This document shows, one piece after another, positions 35,647-38,035 of a DNA stretch of 38,035 bases. The position numbers and the translations under genes were made by a program. The notes under the pieces were generated by a model. The model was not told where the DNA came from, made no database searches, and saw nothing but the letters and a program-made list of their open reading frames with translations. Origin of the DNA: Helochares maculicollis (Eukaryota > Arthropoda > Insecta > Coleoptera > Hydrophilidae); NCBI GenBank assembly GCA_033557835.1, contig JAWQRO010000487.1:1-38035 (forward strand). The letters are read 5' to 3'. The number at the start of each line of letters is the position of its first letter. The stretch's first letter is position 1.

Positions 35647-35938
35647 CCTCTAACCAAAGGTGAGTTATTCCCGCGCTTTTGGACGATCATATGATCGAAC
35701 CAACGAACCAACAACAGGTGATACTTATGCGAAGATTTCAAAATACCGGTGGCCACCTTTCCATGCCCGCCTAATGCAAGAAAGGACTAGAATCTTATTA
35801 GTAGATCGCGCTAAGATGAAGAAGCATATGGTTGATACGATTCTGGCGGATGCATTGAAGAAACACCTTGAAAATGAATGGAAGAAATGCATTGAATCTT
35901 ACATTGAAAAAGCACGAAAGAAATTAATTGCAAAATGA
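35647..35938 (+). CDS. Candidate terminal exon(s) of a small basic alpha-helical protein
   Basis: I do not recognise this protein. The plus-strand frame ends with about 73 residues starting GDTYAKISKYRWPPFHARLM, rich in Lys, Arg and Glu and likely helical (ADALKKHLENEWKKCIESYI), stopping at 35938. No ATG opens the frame before MQERTR; the long version would need GTG at 35660. A pyrimidine-rich tract ending CAG at 35646 and a perfect donor AAAG|GTGAGT at 35659/35660 suggest another model: exon 35647-35659, a 58-bp intron to 35717, and a last exon from 35718, which keeps frame as PLTK-GDTYAK. Upstream exons would then be needed. It lies tail-to-tail with, or inside an intron of, the minus-strand gene at 36018. 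It may be a partial gene or a chance frame. Confidence 0.38.
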
Positions 35939-36017
35939 TTTACAGAATTTAATTAGAAAATGGATAAAAGAAATCAGAGTTACCCAATGCAACTTTAAGA
36001 GAAGAAAATTAGCTTAC

Positions 36018-36357
36018 CTGTTATTTTGCTTTGATTATTATAGGGCCTAAAAGCCCGCTCCATCTTCATTTTCTTCTCTTTCAGGGACCGGGCTTTCTTT
36101 TCTTCCTTTTTGGGCTCCACGTTTTCTCGATCATATGTATCCACGTAATTATCTATATCGAGGCCAAATCTCTTTAAAAATCGACTCCTGTCCATTTCAT
36201 GCTGATCTTCTAATAATATCTCGGTTTCGTTGGCGTCAGGATTTCCAAAAAGCGCACGTCTGGGTCCATTTCCAGAATTGTGAAAATTAGTGCTCTCGGC
36301 GGACCGAATTTTCCTGTTAGTTAAGAGCGTTGATAAACTCACTGCAGTTAGTTCCAT
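36018..36357 (-). CDS. First coding exon of a CDI-like (p27/Dacapo-type) CDK inhibitor candidate
   Basis: From ATG 36357, in good context (CAACCATGG), the minus strand encodes 113 residues up to a near-perfect donor ACAG|GTAAGC at 36018/36017 (phase 1). Unspliced, the frame stops soon after, at 35995. Residues 31-68 resemble the CDI domain that binds cyclin and CDK2 in Cip/Kip inhibitors: RRALFG (cyclin-groove 'RNLFG' motif), then exactly 25 residues, then FGLDI where p27 has WNFDF. Further on, ERAFRPYNN may correspond to the 'FYYRP' element. The block after residue 78 is strongly Lys/Glu-rich (EPKKEEKKARSLKEKKMKM). Cip/Kip proteins arrest the cell cycle in the nucleus. The spacing is striking but overall similarity is weak; other LFG-containing proteins are possible. 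Later exons must lie to the left and were not found. Confidence 0.5.
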
Positions 36358-36787
36358 GGTTGAATGCGAAGGTATGTTATTATCTCTTGATTTTGGAAAA
36401 CTTTGTATACGTAGAGTTTCCCTTTGGATATTCTTGAACTATTTCTAAGCGGCGTCAAGCGACACGAATAATGAACAGTTTTTCGAATAAGTATTGCAAT
36501 ATAAAAAGTGCACAGTTATTTACGGTTCATCGAGATCGAGGTACTAAGTTTGGTACATACACGCACAAACTATCGGCGCTGAAGTACCGCGCTGCAGACT
36601 ACTAGTCGAAATGCAAGGCTGCTGCAGAGTGGTGCACTCCATAGGCGCTCGTGTTCAATGAAGTATCCCCACTCCACACGTAGCAATTAGATTACGTAAC
36701 AGTAATGCTAGGTTGTTAAGAGTAATGACGAATTCGTCTAGGTTTAGTTTTACATTCCTGTATTATCATACGTAGTATAGTAAAAGT
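36358..36787. promoter_or_regulatory. Presumed promoter region of the minus-strand CDI-like gene
   Basis: DNA upstream of ATG 36357 is less AT-rich than its surroundings around 36530-36680. On the plus strand a TATA-type word, TATAAAAAG, lies at 36500-36508, but no plus-strand gene follows it before the mariner. The minus-strand core promoter is not identifiable by motif. Confidence 0.3.
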
Positions 36788-36967
36788 AAGGTATTGGCAT
36801 CACGAAAATGAAATTTGTTGGCTCTCCACGGTTTGAGTGCCCCTAAACCCATATGGTCCATTTTGTATGTGTTGTATGTTGAGGCATGTAGGACCTATTT
36901 ACCTACACAGTCTTAAAAATTTTGAAATTTTGTGTATATCTTAACTATCACTAAAAACTGGCAGATA
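36788..36967 (+). repeat. Dispersed repeat A, copy 4, interrupted by a mariner
   Basis: Matches 2636-2935: AAGGTATTGG, TTTGAGTGCCCCTAAACCCA, CCTACACAG, ATCTTAACTAT and a final CAGATA. The match ends exactly at the TA (36966-36967) where the mariner starts; copy 1 continues past CAGATA with ACAAATTTT. Confidence 0.75.
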
Positions 36968-38035
36968 TTGGGTTGGCAACTAAGTAATTGCGGATTTCAC
37001 TCATAGATGGCTTCAGTTGAATATTTAGGTTTGCAGGCGTAGTACAAATATAAAACACATTTTGTTGGCAATTTAGCTGTCAATCAGTACAAAAGTTTTT
37101 GATCGGTTGCGTAGTTTTCGTTTGGCCTTCGTTGAAAAATGGAAAATCAAGAGGAACATTTTCGTCATATTTTGCTTTTTTACTTCCGCAAAGGGAAAAA
37201 CGCATCGCAAGCTCATAAAAAGTTATCTGCTGTTTATGGTGACGGGGCCTTAAAAGAACGGCAGTGCCAATATTGGTTTGCCAAATTTCGTTCTGGTAAT
37301 TTTTCACTCAAAGATGAAAAACGCTCTGATCGTCCAGTTGAAGTTGATGACGTCCTAATTAAAGCAATAATCGATTCGGATCGTCACAGTACAACACGTG
37401 AAATTGCAGAGAAGCTTCATGTATCACATACATGCATTGAAAAACGCTTAAAACAACTTGCCTATGTTCAAAACCTCGATACATGGGTTGCTCACGAACT
37501 GAAAGAAACGCATTTAACGCAACGCATTAACAGCTGCGATTTGCTAAAGCAACGTAATGAAAATGATCCATTTTTAAAACGACCGATAACTGGCGATGAA
37601 AAATGGGTTGTTTACAAAAATATCAAGAGGAAAAGATCGTGGAGCAAGCCAGGTGAACCAACTCAAACAACATCAAAAGCTGATATTCATCAAAAGAAGG
37701 TTTTGTTATCCTTTTGGAGGGATTTTGAACTCTAATGATCAATTCTGATGTCTACATTGAAGAACTAACGAAAATAAACAATGCAGTGGAAGAAAAGCGG
37801 CCCGAATTGACAAATATAAAAAGTGTTGTATTCCATCATGACAATGCAACGCCACACACATCTTTGGTCACTCGGCAAAAATTATTGGAGCTTGGTTGGG
37901 ATGTTTTGCCACATCCACCATATAGTCCTGACCTTGCTCCCTCTGATTACTTTTTGTTTCGATCTTTACAAAACTGAATGGTAAAAAATTCAATAATGAT
38001 GATGGTGTCAAATCGTACCTGATTCAGTTTTTTGC
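36968..38035 (+). mobile_element. Mariner element, 5' part, cut by the window end
   Basis: Starts at TA with the terminal repeat TTGGGTTGGCAACTAAGTAA followed by TTGCGGATTT, a well-known style for insect mariners. About 170 bases of leader precede the transposase ATG at 37139. The 3' end and its terminal repeat lie outside the window. It is the least decayed mariner here. Confidence 0.93.
37139..38035 (+). pseudogene. Mariner transposase (DD34D), broken by small lesions, 3' end missing
   Basis: A cut-and-paste transposase that binds the terminal repeats and inserts at TA. Frame 1 (37139-37735) has the N-terminal helix-turn-helix (FYFRKGKNASQAHKKL; QCQYWFAKFRSGNFSLKD), the second helix-turn-helix (TTREIAEKLHVSHTCIEK), WVAHEL (usual 'WVPHEL'), and ITGDEKWVVY with the first catalytic Asp. 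It ends at a TAA overlapping the ATG of frame 2 (37735-37977) as TAATG. Compared with relatives, about 11 residues between FWRD and INSDVYI are lost here, giving the frameshift. Frame 2 has VVFHHDNATPHT (second Asp), exactly 34 residues, then the third Asp in YSPDLAPSDYF. A second shift after RSLQN moves the frame to LNGKKFNNDDGVKSYL, running off the window. It resembles the mellifera-type group. Not active as it stands. Confidence 0.92.

Noticed and set aside
1..38035. CRISPR arrays, operons, ribosome binding sites, prokaryotic terminators
   Set aside because: The sequence is eukaryotic; no regularly spaced direct repeats or bacterial gene layout were seen.

Overview
This is AT-rich eukaryotic DNA, most likely from an insect. 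The signs are short GT-AG introns (82 and 150 bp), spliced secreted and membrane genes, a eukaryotic ARF GTPase, and dead mariner/Tc1-type transposons typical of insect genomes. The order cannot be fixed from the sequence. I saw no tRNA, rRNA or CRISPR array.

Layout. 0-5 kb: interspersed repeats and a decayed LINE reverse transcriptase on the minus strand. 5.1-10.2 kb: a three-exon gene for a 1,617-residue type I membrane protein. It has a signal peptide, a very long acidic Ser/Thr-rich ectodomain with about 30 N-glycosylation sequons and several Ser-Gly sites, a LAMP-like membrane-proximal domain, one transmembrane helix and a 13-residue tail. 12.0-12.6 kb: an intronless, divergent but intact ARF-family GTPase on the minus strand. 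13-15.5 kb: a degenerate mariner and two families of dispersed repeats. 15.5-21 kb: mostly non-coding, with a relic of a plant/oomycete-type (DD39D-like) transposase. 21.3-25.2 kb: a cluster of five mariner remnants of several lineages in both orientations. 28 kb: an irritans-like mariner with an internal deletion. 29-35 kb: a gene-poor stretch with several patches that look like regulatory DNA. 35.6-36.4 kb: a small plus-strand ORF beside the first coding exon of a minus-strand gene whose product resembles the CDK-inhibitory (CDI) domain of p27/Dacapo proteins. 36.97 kb to the end: the youngest-looking mariner, with a clear terminal repeat and DD34D residues, broken by small lesions and cut by the window edge.

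The host genes show no operon-like link. The LAMP-like protein would act at the cell surface or in endolysosomes, the ARF in vesicle traffic, and the CDI protein, if real, in cell-cycle arrest. Most of the remaining sequence with recognisable structure is transposon-derived. Two mariners sit at TA sites in or beside members of one older repeat family.
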